NCBI GenBank assembly: GCA_965218775.1
Contig: CBDCLS010000005.1
Location: 372,001 to 436,000, forward strand
DNA length: 64,000 bases
Direction of reading: 5' to 3'
Source: CAUZIZ01 sp965218775
Lineage (GTDB): Bacteria; Acidobacteriota; UBA6911; RPQK01; JAJDTT01
Positions 16,035 to 24,648 of this stretch are shown piece after piece (positions within the stretch are counted from its first letter, which is position 1; each line of letters begins with the position of its first letter). Under the pieces are notes generated by a model that saw nothing but the letters and a program-made list of their open reading frames with translations, had not been told where the DNA came from and ran no database searches. A program made the position numbers and the translations under genes.

Positions 16035-16706
16035 GATTCCGCCTCCCTAGTCCGTATAGGATTATTCCATTGCGCCGCCGCCTGAGGGCGCGGTATCGAT
16101 CGTGGCACGTATACTCCACAAGCCGTCGAGCCGCTCGCCTCCGGGAGACACTCCCAGGGCTGCGAGATCGGCAGCTGCTCGGGCTGCGGCCTGTGGCGGT
16201 AGCTCACCTGCGACCCTGTAAGCGGTGCGAATGAGCCAAGACCTGGGTGGCCAAGGCAGACATCAAGAATGAAAGGATGACTTCCTTCAAAGCCGCGAGG
16301 CTTCTTGGGCTCAGGGACTGGTTTCATTGCGCATCAAAGCCTGACCAGTGAGAGGAATGCTCAGACCACTAAATAGGGGAATGGTCAGAACTTGATAAGG
16401 GGCCGTGATCGCCACACGGGTAAACTGAGTGGCTACATCCCCCAACTTGAATCACAATGGGACTCACGTTGATCGTTGCTCCCGCCGCCGCGGCCAAAAA
16501 AGGTTTCACGAACTCCTCAAGCAGATCCTGGCAAACCGTCCGAAGAAAAAAAAGAGTCTGCCATCGACCAGGGCGCACTCAAGGTGACGCTGCTCACACT
16601 GGTCGTTGGATCCTACCTGGATGCACCACATGACCGACGAGGGCACGGTCAAATTAGCGGCTGGAGGCTGCTACCCGGCGTGTAAACACGTCCCGATCCG
16701 CTCAGC
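16035..16706. other. Intergenic stretch, nothing recognised
   Basis: The region upstream of the subtilase and beyond the 3' end of the IS6 remnant holds only short frames with no recognisable product. I found no continuation of the ATPase that is interrupted at 17400. Confidence 0.5.
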
Positions 16707-17400
16707 TCAGCAGACACACGTCGCCTCGCGCCACTCAGCGAATGCCCGGCCACGAAACAGTCGATGGTGAACTGCCTTGAGGTGGTGTCGACCAACTCGG
16801 AATAGATTCTGGATCGGACCCTGGACAGCGACGAACCGCTGAGCCTGTGACCTTGACTTGAAGCGCCGCATCTGTCGCTCCTGCTCCCGGGTGTGTTGAT
16901 GCGAGACTTCTGCCCGGTTGTTTTCGTACCGACCGGTTCGATGCACCACCGAAGGAAACACCTCTCGATGCGCGGCCGGATAGCTTCGAAGCTTGTCGAT
17001 CACGAGTTGCCAGGGTGGCGTCCCTTAGTGCTTTAAGATTTTGCGGAAGAAGCGTTTGGCGGCTTTGCCATCTCGCCGGCGTGTCATCAGAATATCGATC
17101 ACGTCTCCATCTTGATCCACCGCTCGCCACAGATAATGTCGCTGGCCCTGGATCGTGATGAAGAGCTCGTCAACGTGCCAGATGTCGCCTGCTCGCCCCT
17201 TGCCTTCGTCTCAGAGAGCGGGCATAGTCGGGGCCAAACTTGCGGCACCATCGCCGAATCGACTCATAGGAGACGGTGACACCTCGCTCGGCGAGCAGGT
17301 CTTCCACGTCGCGCAGGCTCAGCGTGAATCGATGGCACAACCAGACTGCATATCCGATAATTTCAGGCGGAAAACGATGGCCTCGATATAGAGATTCCAT
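16707..17400 (-). pseudogene. IS6-family transposase, broken by a frameshift and a stop
   Basis: It starts MESLYRGHRFPPEIIGYAVW at 17400, as IS6-family transposases do, and continues LSLRDVEDLLAERGVTVSYESIR. The frame shifts at about 17190, after RRRQGA. In the new frame, DIWHVDELFITIQGQRHYLW holds the first catalytic Asp. A TAA at about 17025 interrupts before TPPWQLVIDKLRSYP (second Asp). NNRAEVSHQHTREQERQMRRF holds the Glu. The total length of about 230 codons matches a complete IS6 transposase, so it is an old full copy with at least two lesions. Its start is fused in frame to the ATPase fragment at 17401-18048. Confidence 0.88.
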
Positions 17401-18048
17401 CTGATGATTGTCGCTGCCACCGGCCTTATAGACTAGATCAATGGCATCTCGTAGTAGGTACTCAACTCCTTCTCCAACGAAGTACGCATGTTTCAGCACA
17501 TCCACTAGTTTCATCAGCCACTCACCTGGTTCTGTTCCCGGCGGCGGTATCAACGGATTAAAGTGAAATGGAACAGTCTTTCTGCTTACGGTGAAAACGA
17601 TGAGGTCCTCGAACTCTGGAAGCTGCTGCAAGTCTCGGTAGTTCTTCTTCCAGTCAAAGACCAGGAAGGGCTTCTTCTTTTCTTTTAGCTGCCGGAGGAT
17701 CTGGAAGGTCAAATTCGTCTTGCCGGCTCCGCTCATACCGACGATGAGAAGGTGTTTGATCCACTCGTCCTCTCGAAGCTCGAAGGGACAAAACGGCTTT
17801 CCAGGAGGATAGATCGCCGTGCCGAGTGAATATTCCCCAGCACAAACCGAAGCGGGCGGAGGGTCGAGGAAGATTCTTTCCCTATAGTCCTTTTGGGTTT
17901 CTTGAAACAGAATGATGTCGAGGAGTTCGTCGGCGGCTTGTCTGTCTTCAGCTTCGCCTGAGAGATAGAAGAGCCAGTTGAGGTCTGCCTTCTGTTTGCC
18001 GAGGGAGGCGAGTTTTCGGAGTTTTTCGTCGGTTTCATGGTTTGTCAT
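17401..18048 (-). pseudogene. N-terminal part of a HerA/VirB4-like ATPase, cut by IS6
   Basis: The first 216 codons of an open frame that continues into the IS6 transposase. A Walker A motif GMSGAGKTN lies at about 104-112, preceded by LREDEWIKHLLIV. LVFDWKKNYRDL follows, which fits the DUF87/HerA-type or conjugation-type ATPases that couple to membranes or DNA. The rest of the ATPase, including Walker B, is missing. The fusion frame would give a 292-residue chimera, but this is unlikely to be functional. The position where native sequence stops (VYKAGGSDNHQ) marks the IS6 junction. Confidence 0.75.
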
Positions 18049-18108
18049 TCACCATGAAGGGCCCTCAGAGGCTCTTATTGTTTGTAGTGCGATTCGGCAC
18101 TCAAGACC

Positions 18109-18645
18109 TGAATATGCCTGTGCTGAGTCGAAATATGGAAGATTAGTTCCGAGTAATCTGCATTCAAGTTACTGATTCATTAGATCTTAACGTCCTGGAG
18201 AGAGACAAAGACACCAGGCAGGTAGACGCCAGATACAAGGGAGTTACCTCGAAATACGGTAGCACTAAGGGACAGAATCGGGCTGAAGAGGTGGAGATTT
18301 ATGTTCACCGTCGGCGGCGAGCTCCACGGGCGCCTCCAGGTTTGAAGTAGGCGTCATCTTCAGCGAGAACTTTCAGAATGGTCTCAACCCGGGATAACTG
18401 CCGCCAATAGGCGGGTCTCGGGAGGGCCGCTACTGCTGGCTCAGAACCATCCCCCAATGCCGTCACTTTGCTGAACCTATCCCCATCCTTTCTGCGTCCT
18501 AACGGTGCCGGAATCCCCTTGTAATGCCCTTCTATTTTCGCCTTGAGGATCATTGCAAGTACTTCATGAAAAGGCAGTTATCTTGGATTTCACGTCATGC
18601 ATCTGCCGGAGTACGGCTTTTCGGGGTCCACGAGAGGGTCTTGGC
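18109..18645 (-). repeat. Dispersed ~540-bp repeat, copy B
   Basis: This is the reverse-complement counterpart of 1826-2369. It begins 23 bp after the stop of the DUF5655 gene and contains the 82-codon frame at 18305-18553. It keeps the same conserved blocks as copy A. It is better preserved as coding sequence than copy A. Confidence 0.8.
18305..18553 (-). CDS. Hypothetical 82-residue protein inside the dispersed repeat
   Basis: A small basic protein starting MILKAKIEGHYKGIPAPLGR and ending in an Arg-rich tail. I do not recognise it. The matching frame in copy A (from about 1928) is similar for the first ~15 codons (ARIEGHYK) and then breaks. Either this is a real small gene of the repeat that decayed in copy A, or an open frame by chance. 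No Shine-Dalgarno is obvious. Confidence 0.35.
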   Translation of the reverse strand: MILKAKIEGHYKGIPAPLGRRKDGDRFSKVTALGDGSEPAVAALPRPAYWRQLSRVETILKVLAEDDAYFKPGGARGARRRR

Positions 18646-18667
18646 CGAGCTCGGACCTTCCGAGTGA

Positions 18668-19210
18668 TCAGGCGAGATGCTTCTGCTCTCCCACCGCGTA
18701 GCCCTCGCGAATCCACTCCATGACTTCTTCGTCCAACTGCTCGGCCTCGGTGACCCGCAGGAGGTGGACGTGATCGGTTGGCGTGAGGGTCTCGACTTTG
18801 CGGAAACGGGGGCTCTCGATGCGTCGGGGGAACCAGAAGCCGAGGTCGAGCCAGGTCTTCCTGGGTGTCACTCCGAGGAAGCGTACCCTCACGAGAAAAG
18901 CAACGCTGTCGCGATAAGCCTGGACGTGTACCGGCCCCACGGATTCCACCATCGCCCGAATGCGCTCGAAGAGCTTGCTCACCGAAGGCTCGCTCTTGGC
19001 GAAGGTCTGCTTCAGCGTGTATCGCTTGCAGCTGTGCCACTGGTTCTTGTTGACGAAGACGTGGCCGCGTTTGGGGCAAGTCCACAAAGGTGCCAGCCGC
19101 TTGAAAGCCTGCCCCTTCTTTGCGGCCTCGGTCAGCCCCTGGAGCAAGCGGATTCCGGAGATTTTCTCACACACGAGTCTCACACAGGCGGCGAGAGTTC
19201 GTTGACACAA
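18668..19210 (-). CDS. DUF5655 domain-containing protein
   Basis: The recognisable part starts at about residue 40 with WTCPKRGHVFVNKNQWHSC and continues with EPSVSKLFERIRAMVESVGP, VRVRFLGVTPRKTWLDLGFW and LDEEVMEWIREGYAVG. This is the DUF5655 pattern, of unknown function. The family usually starts with a small zinc-ribbon-like CPxCG...WHSC; here the second Cys is Arg (CPKRG), so metal binding may be lost. The first ~40 residues, from a TTG start, are not typical, so the true start is uncertain. It ends next to dispersed repeat copy B. Confidence 0.75.
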   Translation of the reverse strand: MCQRTLAACVRLVCEKISGIRLLQGLTEAAKKGQAFKRLAPLWTCPKRGHVFVNKNQWHSCKRYTLKQTFAKSEPSVSKLFERIRAMVESVGPVHVQAYRDSVAFLVRVRFLGVTPRKTWLDLGFWFPRRIESPRFRKVETLTPTDHVHLLRVTEAEQLDEEVMEWIREGYAVGEQKHLA

Positions 19211-19237
19211 TCACCGTAAATTACTGAAAAGAAAGGA

Positions 19238-19310
19238 TGGGCCGTGCCGGAATCGAACCGGCGACCCTCTGCTTAAAAGGCAGATGCTCTACCTATTGAG
19301 CTAACGGCCC
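19238..19310 (-). tRNA. tRNA-Lys (anticodon TTT)
   Basis: A complete cloverleaf on the minus strand. The acceptor GGGCCGT pairs with ACGGCCC. The D arm is GCTC/GAGC. The anticodon stem TCTGC/GCAGA closes loop CTTTTAA, giving anticodon TTT. The T arm GCCGG-TTCGAAT-CCGGC is perfect. CCA is not encoded. The 5' half and upstream flank are repeated at 27748-28010. Confidence 0.97.
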
Positions 19311-19419
19311 ATGTTGTTTGTTTGTAATGGTTTACACTCGTTCTTATTGGTAGATGACCGGAGCCCGGACTGAACAATTCCCTGCCGATTCCTTCCACTC
19401 AATCCCCCGACGGAATCCT

Positions 19420-19766
19420 TCATAGCAATTGCCGCCAACCTTTGGATCCCCGGTCCATCAGCGATAACCTTACCAGGAACATCGCCCCAGTGCGACCAGC
19501 AGCATCAGATCCGTTGGTGGCTCGGCACTCTTGCGTCGAATCCCCGGTGAACGCCACCATTCGATCGTAGCCATACGAGGTCAGCCAGTTGCCATCGGCC
19601 ACACCATCCCCTCTCCGGACCGCCACCTTGACGAACCCCTCGCGACCATTTCGGGCGTTGATTTGAAGCCGCTTTCCAGGACACTCCAGGGGCACCGTCA
19701 GGGCGTAGCCATCATCCTCGGCACCCAGAGACATGAAGCCGTCCCGCTGGCGATTGTAGACCAGAC
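19420..19766 (-). pseudogene. C-terminal fragment of a secreted glycosidase-like protein
   Basis: Minus-strand translation from about 19766 gives NRQRDGFMSLGAEDDGYALT, LECPGKRLQINARNG and a degraded end. This corresponds to the C-terminal beta domain of the glycosidase-like protein at 55288-56802 (DGFTSLDATAEGYVLTHPL there) and to the fragment at 28080-28472. The catalytic part is absent; a CocE fragment on the other strand starts directly at the break. The 3' end of the fragment and the tRNA leader are partly duplicated near 28 kb. Confidence 0.6.
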
Positions 19767-19768
19767 AG

Positions 19769-20497
19769 TTGTGCGTATCGCTCCGGCCCCCGATTCAGCT
19801 TTTCGTCATGGGAGCCAATCGCTGGCGCGCTGAGTCCGAATGGCCGCTGGCAAGGACGCGCTACACCAGGTTCTACCTTCACAGCGGCGGCAACGCGAAC
19901 ACGGCGGGGGGCGATGGACTCCTGTCGCCGGAACCGCCCCTGGAGGAAGCGCCGGACGAGTACATCTACGACCCGCGGGATCCGCTGATGACAAGATTCT
20001 CGCTGCAGGGTCAACAGGAACCCTGGGACCAGAGACCGCTCGACTGGAGACCTGACCTTCTGGTCTATTCGACTCCCCCACTCGAGCACCCGATCGAGGT
20101 GACCGGGCCAATCTCGATCCAGCTCTTCGCCGCCTCTTCAGCAGTCGACACCGACTTCGTCGTGAAGCTTGTGGATCGCAGACCGGATGGATTTGCGCAG
20201 GAACTGTGCCACGGCATCGTGCGAGCCCGTTATCGCGACTGCTACGAATCGCCGACACTGATAGAGCCTGGAAGACTCTACAAGTACAACATTCAGGTCA
20301 ATCCAACCAGCAACCTCTTTCGACCCGGTCACCGGATACAGGTCCATTTGTCCAGCAGCGATTTTCCCAATTTCGACCGAAACCACAACACCGGCGGGGA
20401 CGACTACCGCGAGTCCACGCTGTTGACGGCCAGACAGACCATCTTCCACGACTCCCTGAGACCTTCGCACATCCTCCTTCCAATCATCCCGAGTTGA
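19769..20497 (+). pseudogene. C-terminal half of a CocE/NonD-family hydrolase
   Basis: About 240 codons matching the end of the alpha/beta domain and the whole jelly-roll C-terminal domain (PepX_C type) of CocE/NonD hydrolases. Visible motifs are PIQLFVMGANRWR, YSTPPLEHPIEVTGPISIQL, DTDFVVKLVDRRPDGFAQEL and NPTSNLFRPGHRIQVHLSSS. The catalytic Ser region is missing, and the frame starts within a rearrangement junction with the glycosidase fragment. The family hydrolyses esters or amides, but this fragment cannot be catalytic. Confidence 0.8.
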
Positions 20498-20541
20498 GGG
20501 CTTGTGATCGGTTGGGCTGTCAGACAGCGTCGCCAGGGATC

Positions 20542-21948
20542 TCAGGGGCGGAGCTGTTTCTGGGAAGCGGCGTCCAGCCGGAGCTGGGCCTTCAGGAGGT
20601 CCTCCAGCTCCCGGACCCGTTCTCGATGCATCCTGGCAAGATCCCGCTCCTCGGAGGGATCCTGGGCCAGATCATAGAGCTCTTGATTGACGATCTCGCC
20701 ACCGCGCTCCCGGGCCACCAGCTTCCAATCCCCGTGACGCAGAGCCAGCCGGTCATGAGGTGTTCCCCAGTCGTCGCGTCCCCTCCAGTGAAGTGTCCTG
20801 GAGGAAGGCGTGGTCTGCCCCGCCAACCAGGGCCAGAGATCGCGACCGTCCCAGGATGGATCGCCGGGCGCCAGGTAGCCAGCCAGAGAGGTGAGCGTGG
20901 GCATCCAGTCCAGGATGCTGACGACCCCGTTCAGCATTCCCGGCTTCAGGGTCCCCGGCCAGTAGACGAAAGCCGGCACCCGGATCCCACCCTCGTAGAC
21001 CTGGGTCTGCCATCCCCGCAGGGGACGGTTGTCTCCCAGCACCGGACACCGGGGGTGTGGACTGCCGTAGATCTCACTTCCGAACTCGGCCCAGTGCTCC
21101 TGCCCGCCGTTGTCGCTGGAGAAGACGACGAGTGTGTTCCGCACCTGGCCGCTCCGTTCCAGGGCTCCCATCACCTGGCCGATGGCGTCGTCCATATGGG
21201 AGGCCGCAGCCGCAAAGGACCGGCGGCAGGGCTGCAGGTCTTCGGGGTAGAGGGAAAGCCACTTCTCGGGCTCGACCAGCGCCAGGTGGACGGCGGTGTA
21301 GGGTAAGTAGAGGAAGAAGGGACGATCTCTTGGAGTTTCGATGAAACGAATCGCCTCGGCCGTGATCAGATCCGTGGCGTGGCCCTCCTCGTCAACGAAC
21401 CGGTCGTTGCGGTGCCAGGTACGGGAATAGGGACCGGGGTTGTAGACGTGGTTGTAGGGATGGATTCCTCCCCCGAAGACCCCATAGGAGTGGTCGAATC
21501 CGAAGCTCAGGGGTCCGGCCACAGGAGCATATCCCAGATGCCACTTCCCGCAGATGGCCGTCTCGTATCCCGCCTCCCTCAAGGCCGAGGCCAGGGTCAG
21601 GGTAGAGCTGGAGAAAGGTGTGTGAGCGTAGGATTGGCGTTCCGGAAAACGGGTTGGGCAACGCCCGGTCATCAAGGCTACCCGGGTCGGATAACACACC
21701 GGATACACATAGTGCTGCTCCATCCGGACTCCGGCGTGAGCCATCCGATCCAGGTTGGGGGTCTGGATCTCCGAGCCATGGTAGCCCACGTCTCTCCAGC
21801 CCAGGTTGTCGGCCAGGATGAAGAGGATGTTGGGCCTGGGAGGCGGGTTTCCTCCCATCGGGGTAGGCTCGCTGCAGGCCGCTGCCATCAGGAGCAACAC
21901 TGAGATCAGACAATGACAAAAACCTTTCGAACGTTCTCGGATCACCAT
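20542..21948 (-). CDS. Sulfatase, predicted lipoprotein
   Basis: A 468-residue arylsulfatase-family enzyme (alkaline phosphatase fold) that would remove sulfate esters outside the cytoplasm. The frame is open upstream to 22236, but the start at 21948 (MVIRERSKGF) gives a proper lipoprotein signal ending LLLMAAAC, which decides it. The metal site is ILFILADNLGW. The formylglycine motif is CYPTRVALMTGR, with Cys to be modified. GKWHLG and SSDNGG follow, with the C-terminal DWKLVARE and ELYDLAQDPSEERDL blocks. All key residues are present. It needs a maturing enzyme (FGE or anSME), not in this window. A tail fragment of another sulfatase lies just upstream. Confidence 0.94.
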   Translation of the reverse strand: MVIRERSKGFCHCLISVLLLMAAACSEPTPMGGNPPPRPNILFILADNLGWRDVGYHGSEIQTPNLDRMAHAGVRMEQHYVYPVCYPTRVALMTGRCPTRFPERQSYAHTPFSSSTLTLASALREAGYETAICGKWHLGYAPVAGPLSFGFDHSYGVFGGGIHPYNHVYNPGPYSRTWHRNDRFVDEEGHATDLITAEAIRFIETPRDRPFFLYLPYTAVHLALVEPEKWLSLYPEDLQPCRRSFAAAASHMDDAIGQVMGALERSGQVRNTLVVFSSDNGGQEHWAEFGSEIYGSPHPRCPVLGDNRPLRGWQTQVYEGGIRVPAFVYWPGTLKPGMLNGVVSILDWMPTLTSLAGYLAPGDPSWDGRDLWPWLAGQTTPSSRTLHWRGRDDWGTPHDRLALRHGDWKLVARERGGEIVNQELYDLAQDPSEERDLARMHRERVRELEDLLKAQLRLDAASQKQLRP

Positions 21949-22039
21949 GGAGAGAAACCGGGACCATTGTCCTCGATACCTGGACGGACTGCAAAGGGAA
22001 GGCGCATTGCTCCCTGATGCAACCTGGTGCGGGCCGGCT

Positions 22040-22270
22040 TTAGCGATCCACCTCCACTGGTTGGGGCAGACTATCGGCCAACGCCTCGCCTCCAGTACGC
22101 CGGAGCTCGGCGTCCAGCCTCTGGCGAAACTCGCGGAGGCGGCTGAGATGACTCGGCTCCAGCGCCAGGTTGAGGCGCTCCCCGGGATCGGCCTCCAGGT
22201 CGTACAGCTCCTCGATCTCGGCCTTCCAGTTCGCACCGGCTGATTGACTTCGGGCTCGGAGCCTGATCAC
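22040..22270 (-). pseudogene. C-terminal fragment of a second sulfatase
   Basis: About 75 codons ending a sulfatase: KAEIEELYDLEADPGERLNL, then a helical tail (SHLSRLREFRQRLDAELRR). The catalytic domain is missing. It reads in the same direction as the neighbouring full sulfatase, so tandem duplication followed by deletion is likely. Confidence 0.75.
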
Positions 22271-22313
22271 CTTATTGAATCATCCGTGTTAACAACCCTG
22301 TAGAAGAACGCCC

Positions 22314-23666
22314 GTGATATCCAGCTCGAAGAGTCTGTTTCACTCGGTTCTCAGCCTGATCGTTTTGATCGGCGCCTCTTTGCAGGCGGAGAAAACGGAC
22401 CGTCCAAACATTGTGATGATCATCTCAGATGATCAGGCATGGACTGACTACGGGTTCATGGGTCATGAGACCGTCAGGACACCTCACCTCGACGAACTTG
22501 CCAGCCAGAGTGTCTGGTTCCCGCGCGGCTATGTGCCCACGGCACTCTGTCGGCCTTCCCTGATGACATTGGTCACCGGGCAATACGCTCATCGACACGG
22601 TGTCACCGGAAACGATCCGAGCCCAAAGTACGCCCAGCGTGACTCGGCGCTGTACAAGGAGCGACGTGCGCGGCTCATCTCCTATATCGACGAGTTTGAG
22701 ACGCTGCCCGGACTGCTCCAGGAACGGGGCTACCTGAGTCATCAAAGCGGCAAGTGGTGGGAGGGCAACTTCGAGCGCGGAGGCTTCACTCATGGAATGA
22801 CGCGCGGATTTCCGCAGAAAGGCGGTCGACATGGAGACGATGGTCTGAAGATCGGCCGCGAGGGGATGGAGCCCATCGCCAGATTTGTAGCCAAGGCCAG
22901 AAAGGAGGAGCAACCGTTCTTTTTGTGGTATGCCCCGTTGCTGCCCCACACACCCCATAACCCGCCGGAGCGTCTGTTGAGAAAGTACCGCCGGGACGGC
23001 CGACCCATCACAATAGCCAGATACTACGCGATGTGTCACTGGTTTGATGAAACCTGCGGTGAGCTCGTCCGCATTCTGGAGCACAACGGAGTGCGCGAAA
23101 GCACGTTGATCGTCTACCTGACCGACAACGGTTGGATTCAGAATCCGGAGAAACGCGGTTATGCGCCCCGTTCGAAACAGACACCCTACGAGGGGGGCGT
23201 TCGGACCCCGATCATGTTTTCCTGGCCGGCGCGCCTCGAACCGGAAAAGCGGAATGAAGTTGTGAGCAGCATTGACCTGGTGCCCACTATTCTGGCGGCG
23301 GCGGGCGCCCGCATCCCAAAAGACCTGCCGGGGCTGAACCTACTCCCCAATATCGAATCAGGCGCCAGGATTGAACGAAAGTTCATCCTGGGTGAGGGGT
23401 TTGCCCACGACATTGCGGATATCGCCAAACCAGAGGCGTCCCTGCTGTATCGCTGGTGCATCGAGGGCAAGTGGAAGCTGCTCCTCACATACGACGGTGA
23501 GGTCAACCGTTATCAGTCCACCCATCCCCGCACGGAAAAGCGCCCCCAACTTTTTGACCTGCTGGCCGATCCGCGCGAGAAGAAGAACGTCGCGGCGAAT
23601 CATCCCGATGTGGTGGATCGGCTCGCTGAGCGTATCGCCGACTGGTACCCTGTGACGGAGCGGTGA
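22314..23666 (+). CDS. Sulfatase, secreted, variant active-site motif
   Basis: A 450-residue sulfatase-family protein with a signal peptide (hydrophobic at about residues 8-22). It has IVMIISDDQAWTDYG (metal site), GKWWEGNFERGG, PLLPHTPHNPP, YLTDNGW, EGGVRTPIMFSWP, and a C-terminal KWKLLLTYDGE with FDLLADPREKKNVA. The formylglycine region reads ALCRPSLMTLVTGQ. The Cys and the Pro are there, but Leu stands where the C-x-P-x-R core has Arg. Sulfatases with C-R-P-S-L exist, so activity is possible. It is divergent from the sulfatase at 20542-21948 and may act on related sulfated material. Confidence 0.93.
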   Translation: MISSSKSLFHSVLSLIVLIGASLQAEKTDRPNIVMIISDDQAWTDYGFMGHETVRTPHLDELASQSVWFPRGYVPTALCRPSLMTLVTGQYAHRHGVTGNDPSPKYAQRDSALYKERRARLISYIDEFETLPGLLQERGYLSHQSGKWWEGNFERGGFTHGMTRGFPQKGGRHGDDGLKIGREGMEPIARFVAKARKEEQPFFLWYAPLLPHTPHNPPERLLRKYRRDGRPITIARYYAMCHWFDETCGELVRILEHNGVRESTLIVYLTDNGWIQNPEKRGYAPRSKQTPYEGGVRTPIMFSWPARLEPEKRNEVVSSIDLVPTILAAAGARIPKDLPGLNLLPNIESGARIERKFILGEGFAHDIADIAKPEASLLYRWCIEGKWKLLLTYDGEVNRYQSTHPRTEKRPQLFDLLADPREKKNVAANHPDVVDRLAERIADWYPVTER

Positions 23667-23775
23667 AGTTTGAGTAGGTGGCATTCCAAAAGGCAATCTC
23701 ACTCGGAGAACTGGAAGGCATACAATTTCACGTCGCGCAGAGCAATCCCCGACCCATGAGAAAAACAGAATTGTG

Positions 23776-23781
23776 TATAAT
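23776..23781 (+). promoter_or_regulatory. -10 element of the toxin-antitoxin operon, inside an imperfect palindrome
   Basis: TATAAT lies 12 bp before the likely antitoxin ATG at 23794. It is embedded in the imperfect palindrome ATTGTGTATAATACAAT (23770-23786). This fits an operator for autorepression by a Phd/YefM-type antitoxin. A transcript from here would be nearly leaderless. No good -35 is seen. Confidence 0.5.
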
Positions 23782-23793
23782 ACAATTTTACAT

Positions 23794-24054
23794 ATGTTTA
23801 CTACCATCAGCACTACCGAAGCCGCTCGTCACCTCGGGGATTACCTCGCGCGGGTGAAACACAAGGGAGAACGCTTCATTCTCACGAAGAATGGTCGGCC
23901 GGTTGCAGAGCTGTCACCGGCGAGAGGCTCAGGTCGCGCCACCTGGGCAGAATTCTCGGCTGTCGTCAGCCAACTGCCAGTCGACCCAACCTTCGCGGAC
24001 GATCTGGAGAAGGTCAATAACGCTGACACGATTCCAGAGAATCCATGGGATTGA
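23794..24054 (+). CDS. Phd/YefM-family antitoxin
   Basis: An 86-residue protein starting MFTTISTTEAARHLG, with the family's N-terminal DNA-binding pattern (EAARHLGDYLARVKHKGERF then ILTKNGRPVAEL). The C-terminal tail, rich in acidic residues, would wrap the toxin. An upstream GTG at 23773 is in frame, but it overlaps the -10 element, so 23794 is preferred. The gene overlaps the PIN toxin by 10 bp, the usual order antitoxin then toxin. The antitoxin should neutralise the toxin and repress the operon. Confidence 0.9.
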   Translation: MFTTISTTEAARHLGDYLARVKHKGERFILTKNGRPVAELSPARGSGRATWAEFSAVVSQLPVDPTFADDLEKVNNADTIPENPWD

Positions 24055-24458
24055 TTATCGACACCTCGGCACTGGTCGCCTGGGAACGAGCACTTGGGGC
24101 AGGCTTGCCGAAAGACCTCGATGAAACCGAGGAGTTGGCCATCCCCGCCATTGTCTGGGCTGAAGCCCTGACCGGTGTCCGTCTGGCGAGTTCCGCGAGA
24201 CGGGCGGCGCAACGCCTGACACGCCTCGAAGCTTTGCGTCGCACGGCTGGAATCGAGCCTTTTTCGGCAGAAGTCGCCGAACACTACGCCGATATCTTCT
24301 TCGAGCTCTCCGAACGTGGAAAGTTAATCCCTCAGAACGATATCGCCGTAGCTGCGACCGCCCGTTGGCTGGGCTTTGGTGTCCTTGTCGGACCCAAAGA
24401 TGAAGCCCATTTCAAGAGGGTGGCCGATCTGGACATTCGTGTGCTCGGTGCACCATGA
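24045..24458 (+). CDS. VapC-like PIN-domain toxin
   Basis: A 137-residue PIN-domain ribonuclease. The acidic residues of the active site are visible: Asp6 (IIDTSALV), Glu40 (VWAEALTGV), Asp99 (QNDIAVAATARW) and an acidic position near 119 (GPKDEAHF). VapC-type enzymes cleave tRNA or rRNA when freed from the antitoxin. The start overlaps the antitoxin end. It looks complete. A second PIN fragment follows at 24503-24608. Confidence 0.92.
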   Translation: MGLIIDTSALVAWERALGAGLPKDLDETEELAIPAIVWAEALTGVRLASSARRAAQRLTRLEALRRTAGIEPFSAEVAEHYADIFFELSERGKLIPQNDIAVAATARWLGFGVLVGPKDEAHFKRVADLDIRVLGAP

Positions 24459-24502
24459 TCCGAGGAAGTCGGGAACAGCAGGAGTCACACGGGGCACACC
24501 GG

Positions 24503-24608
24503 GGCCGCTTCTGCTCGACATACTGGCTGCCAAGCACGGTATCCGCGAAATCTGGACGAGAGATCGCCCTTTCCCCAGCTTCCCGGGCCTCTACGTGCGC
24601 CAACGGAC
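24503..24608 (+). pseudogene. C-terminal fragment of another PIN-domain protein
   Basis: Translation gives LLLDILAAKHGIREIWTRDR followed by PFPSFPGLYV, the typical end of a PIN toxin with its last acidic residue. Only about 33 codons remain and no antitoxin partner is near. A decayed second toxin. Confidence 0.6.
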
Positions 24609-24648
24609 GGCCTGCCACCCATTCTTAGGGGAGGGGGTATCAACATAG

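Noticed and set aside
21949..22236. N-terminal extension of the sulfatase to 22236
   Set aside because: The added 96 residues are low-complexity, and the lipoprotein signal begins at 21948.
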